Below are positions 42,245 through 51,961 of a stretch of 64,000 nt of DNA, in pieces (position 1 is the first letter of the stretch; the number at the start of each line of letters is the position of its first letter). The notes beneath the pieces were generated by a model, which saw only the letters and a list, made by a program, of their open reading frames with translations, was not told the origin of the DNA and searched no databases. Position numbers and translations under genes: made by a program. The stretch comes from Gari tellinella (lineage: Eukaryota > Mollusca > Bivalvia > Cardiida > Psammobiidae), in contig OV277856.1 of NCBI GenBank assembly GCA_922989275.2, positions 101,115,038-101,179,037 on the forward strand, read 5' to 3'.

Positions 42245-42560
42245 TAAACCTGAACACCTTATGTTCGACGTAATTACAACTAACACTGAACACTTATGTT
42301 CTTAGTAGGCATTCATAGCTGAACACCTTATGTTAAAGTAGACATTTGAAATCTGAACACATGATGTTCTATGTATAGTCTTTTACCACTTCGATGAACA
42401 TGTTAAAAAGTGTGCAATATCTGTTGCATCCATTTTGAACGTGTCCTGCATTAAAACATTGAACACCAAATGTGTTCATTAGTTGTTCAGTGTAGGACCA
42501 CTAAGTGTTCAAAATTGAACACTACCATTAAATCTTAAACACTTGCTGAACACATGGACG
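42245..42560. repeat. Cluster of GAACA/TGTTC dyads
   Basis: CTGAACACCTTATGTTC and variants occur at least four times between 42248 and 42385, and single GAACAC or GTGTTC halves continue to about 42555. Related TGTTCA halves also occur at 41415-41520. Confidence 0.55.
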
Positions 42561-42799
42561 CGTCATGACGCGTGCAATATCTGTTGCAAATAGGCGTTCA
42601 ATACATGTTCATTCGGTCTCGTTGGATATAGCCTTTACACACACAACTCGAGTGATCCGGTGCATAAGATATGCAAAGTATAGTAATATTCCGTTTGTAT
42701 TAGCAAAAATGCATCTTGTGGGAACAACTGTTTCATTTGCAAACTGTTTGAAAGCAGAAAAGAAGTCAAAACTACATGTGATGGACAAACCCTGATTTG

Positions 42800-43030
42800 G
42801 CACAGTAACTACCGTGATATCGTCTGCTTCAAGTTTTCGTCTGCTTTTCGTCTGCTTTTATTTATGAAATTTGAAGTTTAATATATTTCTTAACTTATGA
42901 AGCATTTATACTTTCGTCAAACAATTGATCCTGATCAGATGCCGCGTTATGATGTGTCTGATCTGGATTCAAACTGTTTAGATATACATGTACTAGTGTT
43001 ACGCAGAGTTTTACAGCGAAAGGTTTAAGA
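42800..43030 (+). mobile_element. Family B relic
   Basis: B interior (ATATCGTCTGCTTCAAG), core 1 (TTGATCCTGATCAGATGCC and mirror) and a right end near ACAGCGAAAGG. The left end is lost. Confidence 0.6.
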
Positions 43031-43241
43031 GGTTAAAATAAAGAATCTTAAAACTAATGAAACCTATTTACATGCGTCAAAGAGTTTAGATTCTAATTAA
43101 AACCCACACGACTCGGCGTATAATCTAATCTAGATACAACCATTTCACAAATGTATGTGTTTAGGGTGATAATGGTTAATTTAGATTTCAGTCCATGACC
43201 ATGTTCTGTTATAGGTTATAAACTGTTATGTTATGTTGCTA

Positions 43242-43487
43242 CAGTGGAGAATCTGTTATTCTTTCCCAATAAACGCGTTTACGCTAAAACTATTATTTGC
43301 AGTGCAAACAGTTTGGAGCCAGATCAGACGCCGGGTAACCCGGCGTCTGATCAGGCTCCAAACTGTTTGCCACCAAGATAAACAAGAATTATCAGAATTG
43401 TCCAAAAGTTGTTCTTTTCTACGTTTTAGTGCTTTTCGTTTGCGTACGTTTGCGTTTAAACGGAAAAGAATAACAGATTCTCCACTG
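43242..43487 (+). mobile_element. Family A foldback element, both ends AATCTG type
   Basis: TA-flanked, perfect core 1. The left terminus AATCTG is followed by the inner flank normally linked to AAAACG, as in the copy at 36982. Confidence 0.9.
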
Positions 43488-43617
43488 TATACATGTACCA
43501 TGCATTGTCTTGACCAAACTTCTGATTCACCTTTCACGATCAGCAAGTTTTATCTGCAATATTTATTGTCCGTTGAAATTGTCAGAATTGATCTGTATGA
43601 CAATATTCCCGAGAAAC

Positions 43618-43675
43618 AGTAGAGAAGACGCTATTCTTTCCCGTTTAAGCCCCAAAGAAACGCAAAGTCAATGTA
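43618..43675 (-). mobile_element. Solo family A terminus
   Basis: CAGTAGAGAAGACGCTATTC and CCCGTTTAAGC, then AAAGAAACGCAAAG, before B-type sequence takes over. Confidence 0.6.
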
Positions 43676-43820
43676 ATTCTTCATTGTCGTCTGCTTCACT
43701 TTTGTTGTCTGCAAGACACGTTTCAAAGTTAGATTTAAGATTGTATGACTTAATAAATATCGATAAGAGTGTCAAACAGTTTTGCAAACGCGCTGTAAAG
43801 CGTCATTGAGATTGAACGGG
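43676..43820 (+). mobile_element. Family B element with core 1 missing
   Basis: B interior (GTCGTCTGCTTCAC, GTCTGCAAGACACG) runs to GAGTGTCAAACAG and then directly to TTTTGCAAACGCGC. The palindrome between them is absent. The right end is GATTGAACGGGTTA. Confidence 0.75.
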
Positions 43821-43823
43821 TTA

Positions 43824-44135
43824 CAGTACTGAATCTTATTAAATTAACAATTTTTGCGATTCGCTTCCAATTCGCTTGCAATTCGATGGCAATTCGATGG
43901 CAATTCGCTTGCGATTCAAAGTACTAACTTTACCCTCGGGTACGTTTTCTTGAATGGTGTATCTCACAATCGTTTGCAAATATTCCTTCATTATTTTTTT
44001 CGATTCCATTTTTGTCACAACCGCTTCGGAAAACTCGCGTAAAAATATTCTAACGTAGGATTTGTTTTTTGAAGCGCGCGATTCGATGGCAATTCGCTTG
44101 CGATTATCAATTTAATTTAATAAGGTTCAGTACTG
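43824..44135. mobile_element. Family H foldback element
   Basis: Second copy of the 4003-4302 element: CAGTACTGAATCTTATTAAA left end, AATTCGATGG clusters, TTAATAAGGTTCAGTACTG right end, TA flanks. Confidence 0.85.
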
Positions 44136-45130
44136 TAGCATCCCACATGATCCCCTATTTTTACTTTATTTTTCAGTTGTGCATGAATGAATCCTGGGAT
44201 ATAAATAAAGTTGAATACAAATTGACACAGAAGATGACACCATATAAAAAGGAGAAATGATTCGAAATCACGTGACCAAATCATCTCAACAAATTTTACA
44301 AACAGAAATTCTTGTTATTTACAGAAACAAAAAACTGTGAAACGATACTGATATATTTCATTCCAATCTGTTGTCAACAAGATCTCACGCTGGGTAGCAC
44401 GTCTACTTTGTAATAATAGCAGTTGTACAAAATTCAAACCTCATTAATTCTGTCTACACGATCTGATCTACTCAACGTCTGAGCTGGATCCAAACAATGA
44501 TCGCTAGTCCGCAAAACACGTCTTCCGCGTTTAATAATTGAATACATGCAAAAGCGATTTTTTTCTGTAAAATATTTGTTGTTTTATAATATCTGGAACA
44601 GAATTTACAGTAACCCCGCATTCAACAAAAACAAGTTTTACGCTTCTTATTATTTATACACCACGGAAATTAGTCTACGGTTACGAAGTCCTGAACATTA
44701 ACAATATAAGCTATGTCCAGTACTTTTCCATATGGGAATTAAAACAGAGTTAAAGTAAAACAGACTGATTCTTAAAGAGCATTCTGCTTTCCTTTTAGCC
44801 TGCTTCAAGTGGTACATGTAACCTTTTTTCAAAACTAGAAGCCGGCTATAGTGTAATAGGATAAGCACCTTTTGGTGCCATGTGCCTTGTTTTAGACAGT
44901 TCACCACGTTATGTCAACATTAATCATCTTGTTTTTTCCCATTACTATGTTTTAATCTGATTCTGTCTCAAATTTCGAGATTAAGGATGAATATATTTTC
45001 CCGATCCCTGAGGGACATGCTCTTCGATAGACCTTCTGCACCATTCGATATGCATTAATTCAGGAGAGGATCAAGTTTTCAGTTTGATGTCTGACTTTTG
45101 GGGAGTACAACGAAAGTGTAAAGACAAATA
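44136..45130. other. No gene; core-1 half and core-2 hairpin relics
   Basis: 44455-44500 is a half core 1 (GATCTGATC, GAGCTGGATCCAAAC). 44735-44815 is a diverged core-2 hairpin (GTTAAAGTAAAACAG and CTTTCCTTTTAGCCTGC). No supported gene. Confidence 0.45.
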
Positions 45131-45323
45131 CAGTCGAAACTCGATACTTCGAACTCGCGTTAGTTCGAACATACCCATATTTCAAAGTTAAAACGTGGCT
45201 TAGCCACGTTTTAACTTTGAAATACGGGTATGTTTGACTTAAGCGAGGTCAACGTATCAAAATTCAACTGATGAAAACTGTTAAGCTCGATTTAAGCGAG
45301 TTGGAAGTATCGAGTTTAGACTG
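45131..45323. mobile_element. Family G foldback element
   Basis: CAGTCGAAACTCGATACTTC left end with mirror at right, TA at both sides; strong AAACGTGGCTTAGCCACGTTT centre. Confidence 0.85.
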
Positions 45324-45599
45324 TACGTTTATAGTTATGGGATGCACTGAAAATGATTTAATGAATAGGTCCGCTCCTGTAAGAACACATTTAGATTTTG
45401 TAATTTTATAATACTTGAGCTAGCTACCAACAGGGATTGTGATAATAAAGTTTATATGACATTGTAGATATTGCTGAAAAGTGCAGCCTGGATTAGTTAT
45501 AAAATGTTATAAATCGCATTTGCAGGGAAGATTGGATTATTATTATGCAAAAGAAGTTTGCATGATCTTTGCATTACGGAAAGTACACACTCAGCCCCT

Positions 45600-45680
45600 A
45601 AATGTCTGGAGCAGATTGAAAGAAAAGCAGAAAGTCCCTGTGAAAACTTCCTGCTTTACTTCCATCTTACTTAAATATAT
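45600..45680. repeat. Core-2 hairpin, diverged
   Basis: GAGCAGATTGAAAGAAAAGC and CTGCTTTACTTCCATCTTAC around AGTCCCTGTGAAAACTT. Confidence 0.55.
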
Positions 45681-45845
45681 TATTAATATTATATTTACAT
45701 TGACGATTCGGTTCTGCTTTATAAAAAGCGTTGTACAATTTAAATTCAGATAATCATTTTAACCTGAGTTTAAAACAGTTTTGAGCTCGGCCAGATATCG
45801 AGTCTAGCTCTACATCGTTTGCAATACAAGTCCATCCGGTTCGTA

Positions 45846-46089
45846 CAGTGGAGAATCTTTTATTCTTTCCCAATAAACGCGTTTACGCTAAAACTATTAT
45901 TTGCAGTGCAAACAGTTTGGAGCCAGATCAGACGCCGGGTAACCCGGCGTCTGATCAGGCTCCAAACTGTTTGCCACCAAGATAAACATGAATTATCAGA
46001 ATTGTCCAAAAGTTGTTCTTTTCTACGTTTTAGTGCTTTGCGTTTGCGTACGTTTGCGTTTAAACGGGAAAGAATAACAGATTCTCCGT
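45846..46089 (+). mobile_element. Family A foldback element, right tip clipped
   Basis: Left end CAGTGGAGAATCTT, right end of AATCTG type. The last bases ACTG are missing, so CTCC joins GTA directly. Core 1 perfect. Confidence 0.87.
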
Positions 46090-46307
46090 ACATAGTTTTC
46101 TGAGTGGGGTAACAACGTTGAACCAGTGTAGAATTAATAGTGAAGTTGGTAGTCTTTTCAAACATACTCGCAACATATAAACTAAGGAATTATTTCCTTC
46201 CTCACAATAACAGTTTATTTGACAATACAAATCAAAGTTCTTGAGAGCACTGATGATGGTTTCAAACTGAACTACAGAGGTATGGGCTGGAGAGGGGGAC
46301 AAACCTT

Positions 46308-46912
46308 GGACCCGTCTTACAAACGTTGTACGAGACAAACGGTCTTTAGTCAACACTTTTAAGTATTATTACTTGATTTCTATTACTCAGAACGATAAAT
46401 TCTTTACCGGTGTCATTTTCGGAATTTGACTTTTCAACTTGTGCTGGTCAGTTGACCTGGCTTGGTCACCTGACTCGAGTAGATGCGCGTAGACGGAGGG
46501 TAGTTCAAGGCCCTCGTCCCTGTTCTGTGGCCTGGAGCTACCCTCCGTCTACGCGCCTCTCCTCGATTCAGAAGACCAAGCCAGGTCACCTGACCAGCAC
46601 TAGTTGAAAAGTGCCGACGAAGGAAGTGTGAAACTTCCAAAATTCTGAGTAATGCAAATCAAGTAATAATGAATCATCTAGAGCATGGAAACAACCTTTT
46701 TAGTTGGACACTTTAAGTATATCTTCTTTCTGACTATGCCATATAATCATGTCTTGTGACATCTCTTTGAAATCGTCTTTTCAATACTATTCCAAGGGCA
46801 TGTCACACGACAGGATTAGATGGAGAAATATATGATAATTGAGAGTTTTAGAATCTGACTTAAGACAATATGTGTCGTATTACGTTTTATAAGACGGGTC
46901 CCAGGAGTTTAC
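46308..46912. mobile_element. Family I foldback element split by a family J foldback
   Basis: Left end GGACCCGTCTTACAAACG and right end CGTTTTATAAGACGGGTCCC. The I interior (GACATCTCTTTGAAATCG) resumes at about 46758. Family J sits inside. Confidence 0.75.
46364..46670. mobile_element. Family J long foldback
   Basis: Arms of about 145 bp: TATTATTACTTGATTT at left mirrored by AAATCAAGTAATAAT at right. Inner arms carry GTGCTGGTCAG, CCTGGCTTGGTC and GCGCGTAGACGGAGGGTAG. Because of the mirror, similar open frames exist on both strands (46410-46607 and 46434-46640); they are not genes. Confidence 0.82.
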
Positions 46913-48350
46913 GAGAACAACATTTCTTGAAACATTGAACAATACTGTAATGAGTCTATAAACGGCATTAGGATTGAACCATATTTTGTAAATAATTTTA
47001 TAAAATACGTGAATATTTTTAAGCATAATTATTAAACATTCATAAGTAATAAGATCTCTTTCACGCAAGCGTTAATCATATATTTTAGGTTGATGTTGTA
47101 TTTTTAGTGTTTTAATAGACATTTTCTATCTTGGCCATCTTCTTCTCTTATAGGTAAGAGTAAGAACTAAAAGTTAAAAATGAAAACAAAAACTAGTGCT
47201 AGTTTAAGCGGCTTTGAAAATGCCACTGTCACTTTAGAAATGTAGTTAAATAAAATAGAAAATGTTTCTAAGTGAATTTAAGTAATATATATGTCTCAAC
47301 TAGAAGAGCAAGTTTTACCTGCCCCTGAAAAGCTAGGTAGTATAAATCTTTCTAGTTGCTGGTCTGTGGGAGTGTGGCTTGTGATTGAGCATTTCCTCTA
47401 TTCATACTGCTTAGAGACAGCCTCAATAAGATTGACCTAATTGAGCTATCTAATTGACTAATGGTTCATATGATATATTTCTTCTAATCAGGGATTAATA
47501 CAAAATAACTGCTTAATTATAAAGAAACTAAAATACTAAAACAAAGCCCAAATAACAGCTATTAAATCTAAACTTTCATACCTGTATTCAGAGTGGCCGG
47601 TTAAAATTATTTATAAGTGATGTTTTAAAAAAAGAGCAGTGAAGAGTCTGAAACTACTAGACTCAAATAGTAACCAAAAACATCCAATACACAAAACTAT
47701 CAATTCATAAAGTTCTCTAAAATATATATCATAAACTTCAGACCTTTAAGATACATTATTAGTATAAATTGAGAAATACATTGACAGAGAAAATAGCCAA
47801 ATTTGAAGAGAATATCATGCTTTTCAACTGGCGGACAGTTTACTGCCTATGATCCTCAGGCTAGCTTCCTAACACAATATATCTTAATTACAACATTATC
47901 TGACTCTTATTAGACGAATAAACATGAAGAAAACCTTAATAGAACTAAAGTCTACACATTAGGTATTAGAAAGGGTGACAAATATGACTGTACAAAGATA
48001 TATCGCAAGTATTAGGGTCTGAATTGGAAACTAGTTCACCAGGCCAAAATACAAACATATCTTGATTTAGGCAGATAATACAGGGTCCAAACAAAGTCAT
48101 CGTAAGAGGCGTTTGATCTGGATACAGTTTGTTTGACAACCTAAAATTCATATATTGAGATATAAAAGCAGACGACAAATGTTTAAAATTGAAGAACGGC
48201 ACGGTAGTGAGGGAGTTATTAATGAAAAATGCATTCTGCTTCAAAATAACCCTCTATCGAGACTCGAATCTAAGACTCACTGTTTTGTCTGTAAATTTCC
48301 AGAATAAAAATTAGCCTAAAACAATGTTTTGGATCCTGATAGTACATGTA
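46913..48350. other. No gene; core-1 relic near 48090
   Basis: AT-rich. GGGTCCAAACAAAG and GATCTGGATACAGTTTG near 48080-48135 are a decayed core 1. Nothing else supported. Confidence 0.45.
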
Positions 48351-48596
48351 CAGTGGAGAATATGTTATTCTTTCCCGTTTAAACGCAAACGTACGCAAAC
48401 GCAAAACACTAAAACGTAGAAAAGTACAACTTTTGGACTATTCTGATAATTCATGTTTATCTTGGTGGCAAACAGTTTGGAGCCTGATCAGACGCCGGGT
48501 TACCCGGCGTCTGATCTGGCTCCAAACTGTTTGCACTGCAAATAATAGTTTTAGCGTAAACGCGTTTATTGGGAAAGAATAACAGATTCTCCACTG
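48351..48596 (-). mobile_element. Family A foldback element, both ends AATCTG-like
   Basis: Left end CAGTGGAGAATATG, right end of AATCTG type, TA flanks, perfect core 1 (CCGGGTTACCCGG). Confidence 0.88.
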
Positions 48597-49482
48597 TACC
48601 CCGAGTAACTCGGTATGTGAGCTTAATTCAAACTTATAGCAAATGCACGTTACACTATTGCTTGCATGGTTAGAGTTAAATCAAATGCGTGCATTTTGTT
48701 ATAAAGCATGAGCATGTTCTCAATTATTTACTGTAATACATGTTTTCTGATCACTAAAGATTTTCAGTCCTCTTTTCACAAGGAGTCAGTCGTATTTAAC
48801 GATTCTACTGTCAAATAGTACATGTTGTATCTGCTTTAAACTTTTCAAGGCTAATGTGTCGTCTGGTTTAATGAAACTAATGTTTTCAGTTTGTTTCAAC
48901 TTTAATCTTAAAGTGGTTTAGCTGTAGAAACGCACCATGGTTACTTACCGTTTAGACCCTGATCAGATACTTGGAGTTACTTGGTACTTGATACAGATCC
49001 GAATTGCAGTCGACATTGACAAAGAAAAAGGAAATAAACATTTTGCACCATATTTAGACATTCTGTGTTTATTAGCAATATTACCTAAATCATTATCCAA
49101 GCTTACTGCTATACTTCAACTATTATCACCTTACTTCATAAAACACTTTTTACGCCTCTAATTTATTCATTTTTCTCAAGAAATTAGCTCCAATTGATAC
49201 AGTCATGAATAGGCAATATTAGAAATAGTTTCTATAATAGTCTAGCAGATGGTCACGTAAAGCATTCTGCTTTACTTTTAAGCTGCTTTAAGGAGTCATA
49301 TGTCTTCAAAACTACATACAGGCTCTGGGGTAATGAGTTACATACGAGCGTATGTAAAACGAGCACCGTTGCAAGCTTCGAGTATAACACTCGATGGCAG
49401 AATGATTATGAAGACTCTCAAATTTCCAATGCTGCAGCAGGTTTGTCATAATTTATAGAACCGATTGCTTTTTTTTGGATGT
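48597..49482. other. No gene; short core-2 relic
   Basis: 49240-49300 carries GCAGATGGTCACGTAAAGC and TTTACTTTTAAGCTGCTTTAAG, a shortened core 2. Otherwise nothing supported. Confidence 0.45.
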
Positions 49483-49485
49483 TAA

Positions 49486-50009
49486 AGCGACTCTCAACCG
49501 GATGGTGTACTTGTCAAAACAAAATAAAATACTCAAATAAAGGCAAATTTGTGGCATTATTTGGCTTCTGATATTAAAAAAATATGATCAGTCCAAAAAA
49601 AGTCTCAAGAATCGTCACCGAATCTTAGTTTTTTTAGATATATTCCATCGTTTTTCAATAGCGTCAGCTGACGGTTTTGCTGTTGTTGTTGCTTCTCTAC
49701 AAGGGCTCTGACATAAACCCGAGCCGAATAATGTAGTATTAAGCGCTACCAGTGAAGTACGTTAATTCGCTACCATATATATAGAGAGCGTCCGTGGTCG
49801 AGGCGGTAAAGGCATGTCCTTATTTTTCTTGTTTGTCTCCGCAATGGAGGGTCACGGGTTCGAATCCCACCAGAGCTTTTCCTTTTTTTTTTAAATGCAT
49901 TTTTTAACAGAATTTATTATCCTAAACTAAATCTTACCCATTTATATAATCATTTGACATATATTTACAAATTACCATTTTTAATGCTAAATCCGGTTGC
50001 GAGCCTCTT
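49486..50009. mobile_element. Foldback-ended element carrying a tRNA-like cassette
   Basis: Ends AGCGACTCTCAACCGGAT and ATCCGGTTGCGAGCCTCT are inverted repeats of 18 bases with three mismatches, flanked by TTAA (49482-49485 and 50010-50013). The only recognisable content is the tRNA-like cassette at 49787-49892. A lone matching terminus occurs at 58970-58990. Confidence 0.6.
49787..49892 (+). pseudogene. tRNA-like RNA polymerase III cassette
   Basis: A-box-like TGGTCGAGGCGG at 49795, perfect B box GGTTCGAATCC at 49857, then a T-run at 49883-49892. The T stem has only three pairs and the acceptor arms do not pair, so it is not a working tRNA gene. It could still be a polymerase III transcription unit or SINE head (inference). 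Confidence 0.6.
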
Positions 50010-50169
50010 TAAACAAACACTTATGTTTGTTCTGTCGCATTTTCAAGTTTATTTATTATTTATTTCAAGAGAGAAATTCAAAATGATTTTGTGGCCATAG
50101 TTATTTGGTTTCAGTACCACTGAAAAAGACAATCGAAACTCGAATGTTAATTTCTATAACGTTGCAATA

Positions 50170-50376
50170 CAGTAAAACCTCGCTATTACGACCGTTAAAA
50201 CGAAGGCTTATTGATTTATAATAGACATGTGACAGCTTAAAGCAAAGTGACAGTGAAACAGAAAGCTCCTAAAGGAGCTTTCTGTTTTACTGTCACCTTG
50301 CTTTAAGCGGTCACCTTTCGTAAACACATAATAATTAACATAATTTAGTTGTCGTAATAGAGAGGTTTAACTTTAC
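50170..50376 (+). mobile_element. Family E foldback element
   Basis: CAGTAAAACCTCGCTATTAC left end, GTCGTAATAGAGAGGTTTAA right end. Core 2 in the GAAAGCTCC form (AGCTTAAAGCAAAGTGACAG and mirror) is nearly perfect. Confidence 0.82.
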
Positions 50377-50465
50377 TTATCAAACCTGTATTGCTATACT
50401 TAACTATTGAAACGAAGATACAGTTTAAGTCGATAAAAAAATATGCAGTTTTTACTCTTTCACTA

Positions 50466-50712
50466 CAGTGGAGAATCTGTTATTCTTTCCCGTTTAAACG
50501 CAAACGTACGCAAACGCAAAACACTAAAACGTAGAAAATTACAACTTTTGGACAATTTTTGATAAATCATGTTTATCTTGGTGGCAAACAGTTTGGAGCC
50601 TGATCAGACGCCGGGTTACCCGGCGTCCGATCTGGCTCCAAACCGTTTGCACTGCAAATAATAGTTTAAGCGTAAACGCGTTTATTGGGAAAGAATAACG
50701 TTTTCTCCACTG
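50466..50712 (-). mobile_element. Family A foldback element, near complete
   Basis: AATCTG left end, AAAACG right end, TA flanks. Core 1 has small changes (GGCGTCCGATC). Confidence 0.87.
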
Positions 50713-51009
50713 TACCTAGACTTCATCAATTTTAAATTATCAGCATCTGCATATATTTCTCAAACTTAAAATTTAGGGGTGTTTTGACACCTGAGAAGAT
50801 GGATCCTGGTCAACCTGTTTGCAAATGTAAAACAATTGCACTCGTGGTAAGCCAGTGAATGCGCTAGTGTAGGACAAATATAAATCTAGGTCTGGAATAT
50901 AGCAGCCATATTTGTTTTACAATCTTTGGGCTGCTGCATACAGAAGTCACTTTACACAAGTTTCACTGTATATACTGTAGAAAAGACATCAATCCACCTT
51001 GGTTAAAGG

Positions 51010-51955
51010 ACATTAAGCGTTTAACGTAGATACAGTCACCATATGTCCGACGTCGTCCGTCATCTTTTCTTGAAAAAACTTCAATTTGGTAACCCCTGGA
51101 CGGACCACTTTTATCAAAACTGCACAGCATTGTTCCCTGAAGGGTACTCTGTCAGATTGCTGCAAATGCAGGTAATCTAATAGAACATGTGTTGCCATGG
51201 CAGCCAATAGACACCAATTAAAGATTATTTTGAAATAAAACTTCTCGTCAAACACTACTGATCCGAATTGAGCATTATTGTACACAATTGATTGATGGAT
51301 GACCCTATATCAAATTTCTTAAAATAATGTTCCAACCTTGAAAACATCTAAATTGAATATAATAATACACACATTGTTTATGGGTGACCCTCTGTCAGAT
51401 TTCATAAAACAACTTTTCTTACTTAACAAAATATCCATCCGTTGATGACCCTCTTCTAGATTAATAAAAGTCTAGATTGAAAAACATGGCCGCCATTGGG
51501 TGGTGCAAGAGTTCCTTGTTTTACTGTATAGCAAAACTTTAAATACCTTCTGCTCTAAAACTACTGGTCTGAATTGGAAATAATTTTGCACAAATGATTC
51601 ATGGATGATTAAAGTTATCTTCCTAGCTTAAAACATGGCCACCAGTGAATGTGACAAGTTTACCAATGATGGCATAAAAGTTCTTCTCTGAAACATTTGG
51701 TCTAAACTAAAGTATAAGTTTACAAAAATGTTTAATTTGTGACCTTTAACCATTTTCTTAAAATAATTTCTCTGCTTTACAAGAAATATGGACGTCAGTG
51801 GATGAGGCATAATTACTTGTGATGGAATATAATTGAAATTTAAGAAACAATCTTCTTATCTGAAACCATTGGTCCGATTTGATAATAATCGTAAACAAAT
51901 GGACGACTTTCTATAAAATTGGTAAAACCAATTATCCTATCTTGTAGCCGCCCAG
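51010..51955. repeat. Decayed tandem repeat, unit about 120 bp
   Basis: Recurring landmarks in the same order: a variant of ACTACTGGTCTGAATTGG, then CACAAATGATTCATGG, then AAACATGGCCACCAGTG, at about 51250, 51300, 51480, 51560, 51640, 51690 and 51870. Divergence is high. Confidence 0.5.
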
Positions 51956-51961
51956 TAGCTG

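Noticed and set aside
46410..46640. Similar open frames on both strands of family J
   Set aside because: They result from the long inverted repeat.
49787..49892. Functional tRNA gene
   Set aside because: The acceptor arms do not pair and the T stem has three pairs only; it is kept as a tRNA-like cassette.
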